DNA of 64,000 bases from Mycobacterium szulgai (lineage in GTDB: Bacteria; Actinomycetota; Actinomycetes; Mycobacteriales; Mycobacteriaceae): assembly GCF_002116635.1 (NCBI RefSeq), contig NZ_LQPW01000176.1, forward strand, positions 1-64,000, in the 5' to 3' direction. Positions 1-9,519 of this stretch are shown piece after piece. A model generated the notes under the pieces. It made no database searches and was not told where the DNA came from. It saw only the letters and a program-made list of their open reading frames with translations. Position 1 is the first letter of the stretch, and each line of letters opens with the position of its first letter. Both the position numbers and the translations under genes were made by a program.

Positions 1-157
1 GCTGTGCCGGGGGGGGCGGTACCGGGGGGAGCGGCGGTGGTGTCGGGGAAGGGGGTGCCGGGGGAAGAGGCGGTGGTGTCGGGGAAGCCGGTGGCGGAGC
101 TGGCCGGGGTGCTACGGGGCGCACCCTGTCCCGCAGGTATTCCTCGCGCTCGTTCAT
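1..157 (-). CDS. N-terminus of a proline-rich EspI/Rv3860-like protein (partial)
   Basis: Translating the minus strand from an ATG at 157 gives a charged start (MNEREEYLRDRVRP) followed by an almost pure Pro/Ala/Ser/Thr stretch that runs off the window edge. This is the layout of the N-terminal half of EspI-type proteins, which carry a C-terminal P-loop ATPase domain. In M. tuberculosis the gene divergent from gltB is Rv3860, such a protein, so position agrees. Only about 52 residues are visible and no ATPase motif can be checked; the family call is inference from composition and synteny. Confidence 0.5.
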   Translation of the reverse strand, partial: MNEREEYLRDRVRPVAPRPAPPPASPTPPPLPPAPPSPTPPPLPPVPPPPAQ

Positions 158-778
158 GGGCTCCTCAGCTGATGGGTGACCAGAATCTCGGAAGGTCTGA
201 GAAGGGCTAGGCACCAGTATCGGTCAGGTCCAACTCGATTTAGAGTCCTATTAATATTGTGCAAACTCAGGTAGTCCGAAGGCTGTGGTGCTTTCGGTGC
301 GCCCGGCGCGGCTGCACGCGCGATTCGGGCGGCAGTGCTGCCACGTCTTATCGCAGGCCGTGTTGCCGGTGTGACTGATGCACCCCACGCCGGCGATCGC
401 CGCGGCAGACGGCCGGCCAAACTTGTAGCAAACTCGTTTAAGCGCATGGTGTGTGGCCACCCGGCCGACCGGCCCAGTGTGTGCCGCGATACCGTCGATG
501 ACCGGTAACCGCGAATTTACGTTGCTGCCAGCCCGCGGGTTAGTATTGGGAAGTTGGCATGTCAGGCGGGTTTTGTCATATCGTTTTACGACTTGTCGAG
601 ATCGGTTAAAAGGCCGCCGTTCAACGCTGCACGGACGAATCAACAACCGAACCGTCTCCGCCTGTCGAACAGCCTATCGACAGGACCGAAGGGGTCAAGC
701 CCGCAACCTCCGGGTCGCGGCCCAGTCGGAGCCGATGATGAGGCCGTTGCAAAAGTCTGGTGAAGGGTTAGGTGGGGA
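158..778. other. Divergent intergenic region upstream of gltB
   Basis: About 620 bases separate the EspI-like gene and gltB, which face away from each other, so both promoters should lie here. Short open frames exist on both strands but lack a convincing ribosome site or coding-like composition. I see no repeat, RNA gene or recognised operator. The sequence just before the gltB ATG (GGTGGGGA) is its likely ribosome binding site. Confidence 0.5.
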
Positions 779-3700
779 ATGACGCCCAAGCGCGTCGGGC
801 TGTACAACTCCGCGTATGAACACGATTCATGCGGTGTTGCCATGGTCGTCGATATGCACGGCCGGCGTAGCCGCGACATCGTGGACAAGGCGATCACCGC
901 GCTGCTCAACCTCGAACATCGCGGCGCTCAGGGCGCCGAGCCGCGCAGCGGTGACGGCGCCGGCATCTTGATCCAGGTCCCGGACGACTTCCTGCGCGCG
1001 GTGGTGGACTTCGAGCTGCCCGCCGCGGGCAGCTACGCCACCGGTATCGCATTCTTGCCCCAGTCATCCAAAGACGCCGCCGCGGCATGCGCGGCAGTGG
1101 AGAAGATCGCCGAAGCCGAAGGGCTGAAGGTGCTGGGCTGGCGCCACGTGCCCACCGACGACTCGTCGCTGGGTGCGTTGTCGCGGGACGCGATGCCCAC
1201 CTTCCGCCAGGTGTTCATGGCCGGGGCTACCGGCATGGCGCTGGAGCGCCGCGCCTACGTCGTCCGCAAGCGCGCCGAACACGAACTCGGCACCAAGGGC
1301 CCCGGCCAGGATGGGCCGGGCCGGGAAACGGTGTACTTCCCGAGCCTGTCCGGCCAGACGCTCGTATACAAGGGCATGCTGACCACCCCGCAGCTCAAAG
1401 CGTTCTACCTTGACCTGCAGGACGACCGGATGACCAGCGCCCTGGGCATCGTGCATTCGCGGTTCTCCACGAACACCTTCCCGTCGTGGCCGTTGGCCCA
1501 TCCGTTCCGCCGCGTCGCCCACAACGGCGAAATCAACACGGTCACCGGCAACGAGAACTGGATGCGGGCCCGGGAGGCGCTGATCAAGACCGACGTCTTC
1601 GGCTCGGAAGATGACGTCGAGAAGCTGTTCCCGATCTGTACCCCCGCCGCCTCCGACACTCAGCGCTTCGACGAGGTGGTCGAGCTACTGCACCTAGGCG
1701 GGCGCAGCCTGGCGCACTCGGTGCTGATGATGATCCCCGAGGCATGGGAGCGCCACGAGTCGATGGACCCCGCGCGACGGGCCTTTTACCAGTACCACGC
1801 ATCGCTGATGGAGCCGTGGGACGGCCCCGCGTCGATCACCTTCACCGACGGCACCATTGTGGGCGCGGTGCTGGACCGCAACGGCCTGCGGCCGTCCCGC
1901 ATCTGGGTCACCGCCGATGGCCTGGTCGTGATGGCTTCCGAAGCGGGCGTCCTGGACCTGGACCCGTCGACCGTGGTGCAGCGGATGCGGTTACAGCCCG
2001 GCCGGATGTTCCTGGTGGACACGGCCCAAGGCCGCATCGTCTCGGACGAGGAGATCAAGTCCGAACTGGCCGCCGAGCACCCGTATCAGGAATGGCTCGA
2101 CAAGGGCCTGGTGCCGATCGACAAGCTGCCGGCTAACAAGTACGTTCGCATGCCGCACCACCGACTTGTCATGCGGCAGCAGACTTTTGGCTACACCTAC
2201 GAGGAGCTGAACCTGCTGGTAGCGCCCATGGTGCGCACCGGCGCGGAGCCGATCGGGTCGATGGGCACCGATACCCCGATCGCGGTGTTGTCGCGGCGGC
2301 CGAAGATGCTGTACGACTACTTCCACCAGCTCTTCGCTCAGGTGACCAACCCGCCGCTGGACGCCATCCGCGAAGAAGTGGTGACCAGCCTGCAAGGCAC
2401 CACCGGCGGTGAGCGCGACCTGCTCAACCCGGACGAGAACTCCTGTCACCAGATCATGCTGCCCCAGCCGATCCTGCGGAACTACGAGCTGGCCAAACTG
2501 ATCAACCTCAACCCCGAGGACGAGGTCAACGGACGCCCACATGGCATGCGATCCAAGGTGATTCGCTGTCTGTACCCGGTGGCCGAGGGCGGCGCAGGAC
2601 TGGCAGCCGCGCTGGACGAGGTGCGGGCCCAAGCCTCAGCGGCGATCGCCGACGGCGCCCGGATGATCATCTTGTCCGACCGTCATTCCGACGAGCAGAT
2701 GGCACCGATACCGTCACTGCTCGCCGTCGGCGCGGTACACCACCACCTGGTGCGCGATCGCACCCGCACCCATGTGGGCCTGGTCGTCGAATCCGGCGAT
2801 GCCCGCGAGGTGCACCACATGGCGATGCTGGTCGGTTGCGGCGCCGCCGCCGTCAATCCCTACCTGGCGTTCGAGTCGATCGAGGACATGCTCGACCGCG
2901 GCGTCTTGGAGGGTGTCGGCGACGGGATCGACCGCAACACCGCGTTGAAGAATTACGTCAAGGCGGCGGGCAAGGGCGTGCTGAAAGTTATGTCCAAGAT
3001 GGGCATTTCGACGCTGGCGTCCTACACCGGGGCGCAGCTGTTCCAGGCCGTCGGCGTCTCCGAGGAGGTCCTCGACGAGTACTTCACTGGATTGAGCTGT
3101 CCCACCGGGGGAATCACCCTCGATGACATTGCCGCCGACGTCGCCACCCGGCACGCACTGGCGTACCTGGACCGGCCCGACGAACGCGCGCACCGCGAAC
3201 TCGAAGTCGGCGGCGATTACCAGTGGCGCCGCGAAGGCGAATACCACCTTTTCAACCCCGAGACGGTGTTCAAACTCCAACACGCCACTCGCACCGGCCA
3301 ATACAAGATCTTCAAGGAGTACACCCGTCTGGTCGACGACCAGAGCGAGCGCATGGCATCGTTGCGCGGGCTGCTCAAGTTCCGGGCCGGGGTACGTGCT
3401 CCGATTCCGATCGAAGAGGTCGAGCCGGCCAGCGAGATCGTCAAGCGCTTCTCCACGGGGGCGATGAGCTACGGCTCGATCTCGGCCGAAGCGCACGAGA
3501 CCCTTGCCATCGCGATGAACCGGCTGGGTGGCCGGTCCAACAGCGGTGAGGGCGGCGAGGATGTCAAGCGATTCGAGCGCGACCCCAACGGTGACTGGCG
3601 CCGCAGCGCCATCAAGCAGGTTGCGTCCGCCCGGTTCGGCGTCACCTCGCATTACCTGACCAACTGCACCGACATTCAGATCAAGATGGCCCAGGGCGCC

Positions 3701-5374
3701 AAACCCGGTGAGGGCGGCCAACTTCCGGGGCACAAGGTGTACCCGTGGGTGGCTTCGGTGCGGCACTCCACCCCGGGCGTCGGCCTGATTTCGCCGCCGC
3801 CGCACCATGACATCTACTCCATCGAGGATCTGGCGCAGCTGATCCACGACCTGAAGAACGCCAACCCATCAGCACGGGTGCACGTCAAGCTGGTCTCCGA
3901 GAACGGAGTCGGTACGGTCGCGGCCGGTGTTTCCAAGGCGCACGCCGACGTGGTGCTGATTTCCGGCCACGACGGCGGCACCGGCGCCACCCCGCTGACG
4001 TCGATGAAGCACGCCGGCGCACCATGGGAGTTGGGTCTGGCCGAGACACAGCAGACGTTGCTGCTCAACGGGTTACGCGACCGGATCGTCGTCCAGGTCG
4101 ATGGCCAGCTCAAAACCGGACGCGACGTCATGATCGCCACGCTGCTGGGCGCCGAGGAGTTCGGCTTTGCCACCGCCCCGCTGGTGGTGGCCGGCTGCAT
4201 CATGATGCGGGTGTGTCACCTCGACACCTGCCCGGTCGGTGTCGCCACGCAGAATCCGGTGCTACGTGAACGGTTCACCGGCAAGCCTGAATTCGTGGAG
4301 AACTTCTTCCTGTTCATTGCCGAAGAAGTCCGCGAATACATGGCGCAGCTGGGTTTCCGCACCGTCAACGAAGCCGTCGGTCAGGCCGGCGCGCTGGACA
4401 CGACGCTGGCGCGGGCGCACTGGAAGGCGCACCGGCTGGACCTGACGCCCGTTCTGCACGAGCCCGAGTCGGCGTTCATGAACCAGGACCTGTACTGCAG
4501 TTCCCGCCAGGACCACGGCCTGGACAAGGCGCTCGACCAGCAGTTGATCGTCATGAGCCGGGAGGCGTTGGATTCGGGTAAACCAGTGCGTTTCTCGACG
4601 ACCATCAGCAACGTCAACCGCACGGTCGGCACCATGCTCGGCCACGAGGTGACCAAAGCTTATGGTGGCCAAGGGCTTCCGGACGGCACCATCGACATCA
4701 CCTTCGACGGGTCGGCGGGCAACAGCTTCGGCGCCTTTGTGCCCAAAGGCATTACGCTGCGGATCTACGGTGACGCCAACGACTACGTGGGCAAGGGACT
4801 GTCGGGCGGCCGGATCGTGGTGCGCCCGTCGGACAACGCGCCCCAGGACTACGTGGCCGAGGACAACATCATCGGCGGCAACGTGATTCTGTTCGGCGCC
4901 ACCAGCGGAGAGGTTTTCCTGCGCGGCGTGGTCGGCGAGCGGTTCGCGGTCCGCAACTCCGGTGCACACGCGGTCGTCGAGGGTGTGGGCGATCACGGGT
5001 GTGAATACATGACCGGTGGCCGGGTGGTGATCCTGGGCCGGACCGGACGTAACTTCGCCGCGGGTATGTCTGGAGGCGTCGCCTATGTCTACGACCCCGA
5101 CGGCGAGCTAACCAACAACCTGAACATTGAGATGGTCGAGGCGGAAACCCTCGACGAGGAGGATGTGGATTACTTGCACGGCATCATTGCGGCACACGTC
5201 GATGCCACCGATTCCGCTGTGGGACAGCGGATCCTGGCAGATTGGTCCGGACAGAAACGGCACTTCGTCAAGGTGATGCCGCGCGACTACAAGCGGGTGT
5301 TGCAGGCGATCGCGGAAGCCGAGCGCGACGGTGTCGATGTCGACAAGGCGATCATGGCGGCCGCACATGGCTGA
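779..5374 (+). CDS. gltB: Glutamate synthase large subunit (GOGAT alpha)
   Basis: This 1531-residue protein is the large subunit of NADPH glutamate synthase, which converts glutamine and 2-oxoglutarate to two glutamates in the cytoplasm. The N-terminal glutaminase nucleophile is Cys18 (HDSCGVAM), so a 17-residue propeptide is expected to be removed. The FMN/synthase domain carries the 3Fe-4S cysteines C1140, C1146 and C1151 (CIMMRVCHLDTC). A C-terminal glycine-rich beta-helix (GXXGXXXG region, about residues 1290-1480) closes the protein. Length and sequence are those of M. tuberculosis GltB (Rv3859c). The stop overlaps the start of gltD by 8 bases, so the two are translated as an operon. Confidence 0.97.
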   Translation: MTPKRVGLYNSAYEHDSCGVAMVVDMHGRRSRDIVDKAITALLNLEHRGAQGAEPRSGDGAGILIQVPDDFLRAVVDFELPAAGSYATGIAFLPQSSKDAAAACAAVEKIAEAEGLKVLGWRHVPTDDSSLGALSRDAMPTFRQVFMAGATGMALERRAYVVRKRAEHELGTKGPGQDGPGRETVYFPSLSGQTLVYKGMLTTPQLKAFYLDLQDDRMTSALGIVHSRFSTNTFPSWPLAHPFRRVAHNGEINTVTGNENWMRAREALIKTDVFGSEDDVEKLFPICTPAASDTQRFDEVVELLHLGGRSLAHSVLMMIPEAWERHESMDPARRAFYQYHASLMEPWDGPASITFTDGTIVGAVLDRNGLRPSRIWVTADGLVVMASEAGVLDLDPSTVVQRMRLQPGRMFLVDTAQGRIVSDEEIKSELAAEHPYQEWLDKGLVPIDKLPANKYVRMPHHRLVMRQQTFGYTYEELNLLVAPMVRTGAEPIGSMGTDTPIAVLSRRPKMLYDYFHQLFAQVTNPPLDAIREEVVTSLQGTTGGERDLLNPDENSCHQIMLPQPILRNYELAKLINLNPEDEVNGRPHGMRSKVIRCLYPVAEGGAGLAAALDEVRAQASAAIADGARMIILSDRHSDEQMAPIPSLLAVGAVHHHLVRDRTRTHVGLVVESGDAREVHHMAMLVGCGAAAVNPYLAFESIEDMLDRGVLEGVGDGIDRNTALKNYVKAAGKGVLKVMSKMGISTLASYTGAQLFQAVGVSEEVLDEYFTGLSCPTGGITLDDIAADVATRHALAYLDRPDERAHRELEVGGDYQWRREGEYHLFNPETVFKLQHATRTGQYKIFKEYTRLVDDQSERMASLRGLLKFRAGVRAPIPIEEVEPASEIVKRFSTGAMSYGSISAEAHETLAIAMNRLGGRSNSGEGGEDVKRFERDPNGDWRRSAIKQVASARFGVTSHYLTNCTDIQIKMAQGAKPGEGGQLPGHKVYPWVASVRHSTPGVGLISPPPHHDIYSIEDLAQLIHDLKNANPSARVHVKLVSENGVGTVAAGVSKAHADVVLISGHDGGTGATPLTSMKHAGAPWELGLAETQQTLLLNGLRDRIVVQVDGQLKTGRDVMIATLLGAEEFGFATAPLVVAGCIMMRVCHLDTCPVGVATQNPVLRERFTGKPEFVENFFLFIAEEVREYMAQLGFRTVNEAVGQAGALDTTLARAHWKAHRLDLTPVLHEPESAFMNQDLYCSSRQDHGLDKALDQQLIVMSREALDSGKPVRFSTTISNVNRTVGTMLGHEVTKAYGGQGLPDGTIDITFDGSAGNSFGAFVPKGITLRIYGDANDYVGKGLSGGRIVVRPSDNAPQDYVAEDNIIGGNVILFGATSGEVFLRGVVGERFAVRNSGAHAVVEGVGDHGCEYMTGGRVVILGRTGRNFAAGMSGGVAYVYDPDGELTNNLNIEMVEAETLDEEDVDYLHGIIAAHVDATDSAVGQRILADWSGQKRHFVKVMPRDYKRVLQAIAEAERDGVDVDKAIMAAAHG

Positions 5375-6833
5375 TCCGAGCGGCTTCCTGAAATACACGC
5401 ATCGGGAACTGCCGAAGCGCCGACCTGTCGAACTGCGCCTGCGCGACTGGAACGAGGTCTACGAGGACTTCGACGAAGAGACCTTGCGCCACCAGGCAAC
5501 CCGTTGCATGGACTGCGGTATTCCCTTCTGCCACAACGGCTGTCCGCTGGGCAACTTGATCCCGGAATGGAACGACCTGGTGCGCCGGGGCCGGTTCCGT
5601 GACGCGATCGAACGGTTGCATGCCACCAATAACTTCCCGGACTTCACCGGCCGGCTGTGTCCGGCCCCGTGTGAGCCGGCGTGTGTGCTCGGCATCAACC
5701 AGGATCCGGTCACCATCAAACAGATCGAGCTGGAGATCATCGACCGGGCCTTCGATGAAGGCTGGGTCGAGCCGGTCCGGCCGCACTGCGAGACCGGGAA
5801 GACCGTCGCCGTCGTGGGCTCGGGCCCGGCAGGCCTGGCGGCCGCTCAACAGCTGACTCGCGCGGGGCACAGTGTCACCGTATTCGAGCGCGACGACCGC
5901 ATCGGCGGTTTGCTGCGCTATGGCATTCCCGAGTTCAAGATGGAAAAGCGCGTCCTGGACCGGCGGCTGGAGCAGATGCGTGCCGAAGGCACCGAATTCC
6001 GGGCCGGCGTCAACGTGGGCGCCGACCTCACCGTCGAGCAACTGCGAGCTGATTTCGATGCGGTGGTATTGGCCGGCGGTGCCACCGCCGCGCGCGACCT
6101 GCCCATTCCCGGCCGGGATCTGGATGGCATCCACCAGGCGATGGAGTACCTGCCCTGGGGCAACCGGGTTCAGGAGGGCGATGACGTTTTGGGTCCCGAC
6201 GGGCAGCCCCCGATCACCGCACACGGCAAGCGGGTCGTCATCATCGGCGGCGGCGACACCGGGGCCGACTGCCTGGGTACCGCACACCGCCAGGGTGCGG
6301 TCAACATCCACCAGTTCGAGATCATGCCGCGCCCGCCGGACACTCGCGCCGAATCGACACCGTGGCCGATGTACCCACTGATGTACCGGGTTTCGTCGGC
6401 GCACGAGGAAGGCGGCGAGCGGGTGTTCTCGGTAAACACCGAGGAGTTCGTCGGTAAGGATGGCCACGTAGCCGCACTCAAGGTGCACGAAGTGACCATG
6501 CAGGACGGCAAATTCGTCAAGGTCGAGGGCTCAGATTTCGAGTTGGAGGCCGACCTGGTTTTGCTGGCGATGGGGTTCGTCGGCCCGGAGCAGCCGGGGC
6601 TGCTCACCGATCTCGGGGTCAAGCTGACCGACCGCGGAAACGTCGCCCGCAACGACGACTTCGAGACCTCGGTCCCGGGTGTGTTCGTTGCCGGTGACAT
6701 GGGTCGCGGCCAGTCGCTGATCGTCTGGGCGATTGCTGAGGGCAGGGCGGCGGCGGCCGGTGTGGACCGCCATTTGATGGGCGCGAGCGCGCTTCCGGCG
6801 CCGATCAAACCGACGGCCGCTCCCATACACTAG
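5367..6833 (+). CDS. gltD: Glutamate synthase small subunit (GOGAT beta)
   Basis: This 488-residue protein is the FAD- and NADPH-binding small subunit that feeds electrons to GltB. The N-terminal region has the cysteine cluster CMDCGIPFCHNGC and a second set (CPAPCEPAC) that bind two 4Fe-4S clusters. A first dinucleotide fold follows at VVGSGPAG (FAD) and a second at IIGGGDTG (NADPH). The C-terminal GVFVAGD motif is typical of the family. The ATG at 5367 lies inside the end of gltB (8-base overlap) and gives the same length as M. tuberculosis GltD (Rv3858c). Confidence 0.97.
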   Translation: MADPSGFLKYTHRELPKRRPVELRLRDWNEVYEDFDEETLRHQATRCMDCGIPFCHNGCPLGNLIPEWNDLVRRGRFRDAIERLHATNNFPDFTGRLCPAPCEPACVLGINQDPVTIKQIELEIIDRAFDEGWVEPVRPHCETGKTVAVVGSGPAGLAAAQQLTRAGHSVTVFERDDRIGGLLRYGIPEFKMEKRVLDRRLEQMRAEGTEFRAGVNVGADLTVEQLRADFDAVVLAGGATAARDLPIPGRDLDGIHQAMEYLPWGNRVQEGDDVLGPDGQPPITAHGKRVVIIGGGDTGADCLGTAHRQGAVNIHQFEIMPRPPDTRAESTPWPMYPLMYRVSSAHEEGGERVFSVNTEEFVGKDGHVAALKVHEVTMQDGKFVKVEGSDFELEADLVLLAMGFVGPEQPGLLTDLGVKLTDRGNVARNDDFETSVPGVFVAGDMGRGQSLIVWAIAEGRAAAAGVDRHLMGASALPAPIKPTAAPIH

Positions 6834-6986
6834 TCACATCAGTAACACCAGAAACATTTGATAAATTGCTCGGCGCGCCGTCGACCGTTTGCCAGAACCG
6901 GGGTGTCTAATAGCTCTCTGTGGGCTGGATCACATAGACGTCAGATGTGAAGCCCGGATGAGTTATCGGATCGCAGGAGTGCCACT

Positions 6987-7127
6987 GTGCATAGCAACCC
7001 AGTACCCCGGTCACGCATGGGGCGAATCGCCTGGTCATGGTTTCGCCACCCGGTGAAAAGCCACGAGTTTCCCGCCAAACACGAACGTCTGGTAACCGCC
7101 GAAGAGCTACTGCGCTTCGCCGTGTAG
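6987..7127 (+). CDS. Small basic protein, 46 residues, unknown
   Basis: A GTG at 6987 is preceded by AGGAG at 6975-6979 and opens a 46-residue frame, with an internal ATG at 7017 as an alternative. The predicted peptide begins MHSNPVPRSRMGRIAWSWF and ends ERLVTAEELLRFAV; it is rich in Arg, His and Trp and has no membrane segment. A perfect hairpin starts 5 bases after the stop, as expected for a genuine transcription unit. It lies between gltD and a convergent oxidoreductase gene, near where M. tuberculosis has Rv3857c. I do not recognise the family. Confidence 0.5.
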   Translation: MHSNPVPRSRMGRIAWSWFRHPVKSHEFPAKHERLVTAEELLRFAV

Positions 7128-7131
7128 GAGT

Positions 7132-7157
7132 GCGGGCCCGCGTAGCCGCGGGCCCGC
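7132..7157. terminator. Perfect 11-bp hairpin, bidirectional terminator
   Basis: GCGGGCCCGCG at 7132-7142 pairs perfectly with 7147-7157 around the 4-base loop TAGC. It sits between the stop of the 46-codon gene (7127) and the stop of the convergent oxidoreductase gene (7185), so it can end both transcripts. There is no U-tract, which is usual for mycobacterial hairpin terminators. Confidence 0.8.
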
Positions 7158-7184
7158 GATAGTTTGCTCGCCTTAATCGACGTG

Positions 7185-8033
7185 TTATCTGCAGAGCCCG
7201 GAGTCCCGTATCTTCTCCGCCAACGGCTCCAGGACGGCCGGATCGTGCGGAGGCGTGATGTAGACGATTCCGAGGTCCAGACCTTCGGCGGCCAGCGCGG
7301 CCGCGCCGTCGATCACCTTCGAGTAGTCGCGGTCCGGCTCCAAGCGCAGATGGGCCGACAGCGTGATCTCTTTCGGATCGCGACCTATGTCTGCGCAATG
7401 CGACGCCAGGACGGCGCGCTTGCGCGCGAATTCCTCAGGCGGACCACCGACGAAGTTCCAGTGCTGGGCATAGCGTGCGGTGATCCGTAGCGTGCGCTTC
7501 TCCCCGCTGCCGCCGATGCAGATCGGCGGGTGTGGGCGCTGCGGCCCCTTCGGTTCGTTGCGAGCACCCTTGAGCTGGTAGTACTTGCCGTCGAAGTCGG
7601 TGGTGTCCTGGCTGAGCAGGCTGGTCAGCACCTGACAGGCTTCCTCGAACCGATCGAACCGTTCCCTGATGGTGCCCAGTTCGATCCCGTAGGCGCCGGA
7701 TTCCTCCTCGTTCCAGCCGGCGCCGATACCCAGCTCGAGCCGGCCGCCCGAGATGACGTCGAGTGCGGCCGCCATGTTGGCCAGCACGGCGGGATGACGG
7801 TAGTGGATGCCGGTCACCAGGGTGCCCAACCGCAGCCGTGTGGTGGCCTGGGCCAGCGCGGTCAGCGTTGTCCAGCCCTCCAGGCACGGCCCGGTGGAGT
7901 CGCTGAAAATCGGATAGAAGTGATCGAACGTCCACCCCGACTCGTAGACGTCGATGGCGTCGGCGGCTTGCCAGACGGCAAGCATGTCGGCCCAGGTGGT
8001 CTCTTGCGGTGAGGTCTTGAACGCGAATCGCAT
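7185..8033 (-). CDS. LLM-class flavin-dependent oxidoreductase
   Basis: The 282-residue protein has the bacterial luciferase-like (LLM) TIM-barrel layout: an N-terminal FAFKTSP strand, the THLRLGTLVTG-type segment (here TRLRLGTLVTGIHYRHP), the LELGIGAGWNEEE motif and PICIGGSGEKRTLRITARYA. These features are shared with F420- or FMN-dependent oxidoreductases and monooxygenases common in mycobacteria. The substrate cannot be told. The ATG at 8033 was chosen because family similarity begins at MRFAFKTS; the frame extends upstream only with poor sequence. Convergent to the small gene at 6987 and divergent from 8084. Confidence 0.85.
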   Translation of the reverse strand: MRFAFKTSPQETTWADMLAVWQAADAIDVYESGWTFDHFYPIFSDSTGPCLEGWTTLTALAQATTRLRLGTLVTGIHYRHPAVLANMAAALDVISGGRLELGIGAGWNEEESGAYGIELGTIRERFDRFEEACQVLTSLLSQDTTDFDGKYYQLKGARNEPKGPQRPHPPICIGGSGEKRTLRITARYAQHWNFVGGPPEEFARKRAVLASHCADIGRDPKEITLSAHLRLEPDRDYSKVIDGAAALAAEGLDLGIVYITPPHDPAVLEPLAEKIRDSGLCR

Positions 8034-8083
8034 TAGTCCGACCGTAGTCGCAGTTTGTGAAGCGCAACTAAACTCGGGTAACG

Positions 8084-8530
8084 ATGAACTTCGCCATACA
8101 CATCGAACGCATCGATATTTCACTGACCCTGGCTGCGGCCGGCGTGATCTTTCTTTTGGCGCTTGTTCTCGGGGTGTGGAAGTACCGGCAGATCATGGTG
8201 TCCGACGATCACCGCGCGCACCCCTACGTGGACATCGCTCATCGGGCGGCGCTGCTCTACTCGTTTGCGACGCTGCTGATCGCGGTCTTCGTCGCATTCA
8301 GCGCCTGGCCGGTCTGGGTGAACCTCTCCGCCGCCGCGGTGGTGGTGTTCTTTTTCGTCGCGGCCATCGGAAGTTACATCGCGCACGGCGCCCGCCGGGA
8401 CACCGAAAACCAGTTCAACCCTCCGGCGCGGGGAACGGGAACGGCGATGGCCCTGCTGATTCTCGGCGAAATAGGCGGCTTCGCAGTAATTTTCGCAGGA
8501 TTTATCGCGGGGCAGCTGTGGACCCAGTAA
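8084..8530 (+). CDS. Four-helix membrane protein, unknown
   Basis: The 148-residue protein shows four hydrophobic segments (about residues 13-31, 58-76, 78-98 and 121-142), with a short soluble stretch DDHRAHPYVD between the first two. A basic/polar segment (GARRDTENQFNPPARG) precedes the last helix. I know no catalytic motif for it. Its last codons overlap the GTG start of the PHP gene by 13 bases, so the two are probably one operon. M. tuberculosis has a much shorter possible membrane gene, Rv3857c, at this spot, which may be a remnant of this gene (inference). Confidence 0.75.
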   Translation: MNFAIHIERIDISLTLAAAGVIFLLALVLGVWKYRQIMVSDDHRAHPYVDIAHRAALLYSFATLLIAVFVAFSAWPVWVNLSAAAVVVFFFVAAIGSYIAHGARRDTENQFNPPARGTGTAMALLILGEIGGFAVIFAGFIAGQLWTQ

Positions 8531-9519
8531 TTGCGCTGCGGCAAATCGCTTACTACAAAGACCGTAGCCGCCACGACGCGCGACGCGTCATGGCTTATCG
8601 CAACGCCGCCGACATCGTCGAGAAGCTGGACGACGCGCAGCGTGAGCGGCACGGCCAGGCCAACAGCTGGCAGTCGTTGCCGGGCATCGGTCCCAAGACC
8701 GCGAAGGTCATCGACCAGGCCTGGTCCGGTCGCGAACCCGATCTCCTGATCGAATTGCGTTCTGCAGCGCAAGATCTCGGCGGCGGCGATATCCGGGCCG
8801 CGTTACGCGGCGATCTGCACCTGCATTCCAATTGGTCGGACGGTTCGGCGCCGATCGGTGAGATGATGGCCACCGCGGCCTCGCTGGGGCATGAGTACTG
8901 CGCACTGACCGACCACTCGCCGCGGTTGACCATCGCTAACGGCCTTTCTCCGGACCGGCTGCGCAAGCAGCTCGACGTAATCGATGGGCTGCGTGAGCAA
9001 TTCGCGCCGCTGCGCATCCTCACCGGGATCGAGGTCGACATTCTCGACGACGGCAGCCTGGACCAGGAACCCGAGCTGCTGGAGCGGCTGGACATCGTGG
9101 TGGCCAGCGTGCACTCCAAGCTCTCCATGGATGCCGCGGCAATGACCCGCCGCATGGTCAATGCGGTCGCCAACCCGCACGCCGACGTGCTTGGTCACTG
9201 CACCGGGCGGCTGGTCTCCGGCAACCGGGGTATCCGGCCGGAATCGGCATTCGATGCCGAGGCGGTGTTCACCGCATGCCGTGACCACGGCACCGCCGTG
9301 GAGATCAATTCCCGTCCGGAGCGCCGGGACCCACCGAGCCGTCTGCTGGACCTTGCGCGCGACATCGGCTGCGTATTCAGCATCGACACCGATGCGCACG
9401 CGCCCGGACAGCTGGACTTCCTGGGTTACGGTGCGCAGCGCGCACTCGACGCCGAAGTCCCGGTGGACCGCATCATCAACACCTGGCCGGCCGATCGGCT
9501 GCTGGAGTGGGCTCACTAG
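8518..9519 (+). CDS. PHP-domain phosphoesterase with helix-hairpin-helix (PolX-like C-terminal part)
   Basis: The 333-residue protein matches M. tuberculosis Rv3856c in position and type. Residues about 15-90 carry helix-hairpin-helix DNA-binding sequence (SLPGIGPKTAKVID). The rest is a PHP metal-dependent phosphoesterase: DLHLHSNWSDG, LTDHS, GIEVDILDDG, VVASVHSKL, DVLGHCTGR, EINSRPERRD and the closing IDTDAHAPG supply the metal ligands. This is the arrangement of family X polymerases (PolX) without the polymerase domain, so a role in DNA end processing is plausible. The GTG at 8518 overlaps the upstream gene; the 3' end overlaps the convergent dinB gene by 4 bases. Confidence 0.85.
   Translation: MDPVIALRQIAYYKDRSRHDARRVMAYRNAADIVEKLDDAQRERHGQANSWQSLPGIGPKTAKVIDQAWSGREPDLLIELRSAAQDLGGGDIRAALRGDLHLHSNWSDGSAPIGEMMATAASLGHEYCALTDHSPRLTIANGLSPDRLRKQLDVIDGLREQFAPLRILTGIEVDILDDGSLDQEPELLERLDIVVASVHSKLSMDAAAMTRRMVNAVANPHADVLGHCTGRLVSGNRGIRPESAFDAEAVFTACRDHGTAVEINSRPERRDPPSRLLDLARDIGCVFSIDTDAHAPGQLDFLGYGAQRALDAEVPVDRIINTWPADRLLEWAH

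Noticed and set aside
453..782. Plus-strand frame of 109 codons ahead of gltB
   Set aside because: No ribosome site, unlikely composition, and it runs into the gltB start in another frame.
2714..3847. Long minus-strand open frame opposite gltB (377 codons)
   Set aside because: Antisense shadow of a clearly identified gene in high-GC DNA; composition is not protein-like and no ribosome site is seen.
7954..8517. N-terminal extension of the PHP protein
   Set aside because: The extension is an out-of-frame reading of the membrane-protein gene; PHP family similarity starts at the GTG at 8518.
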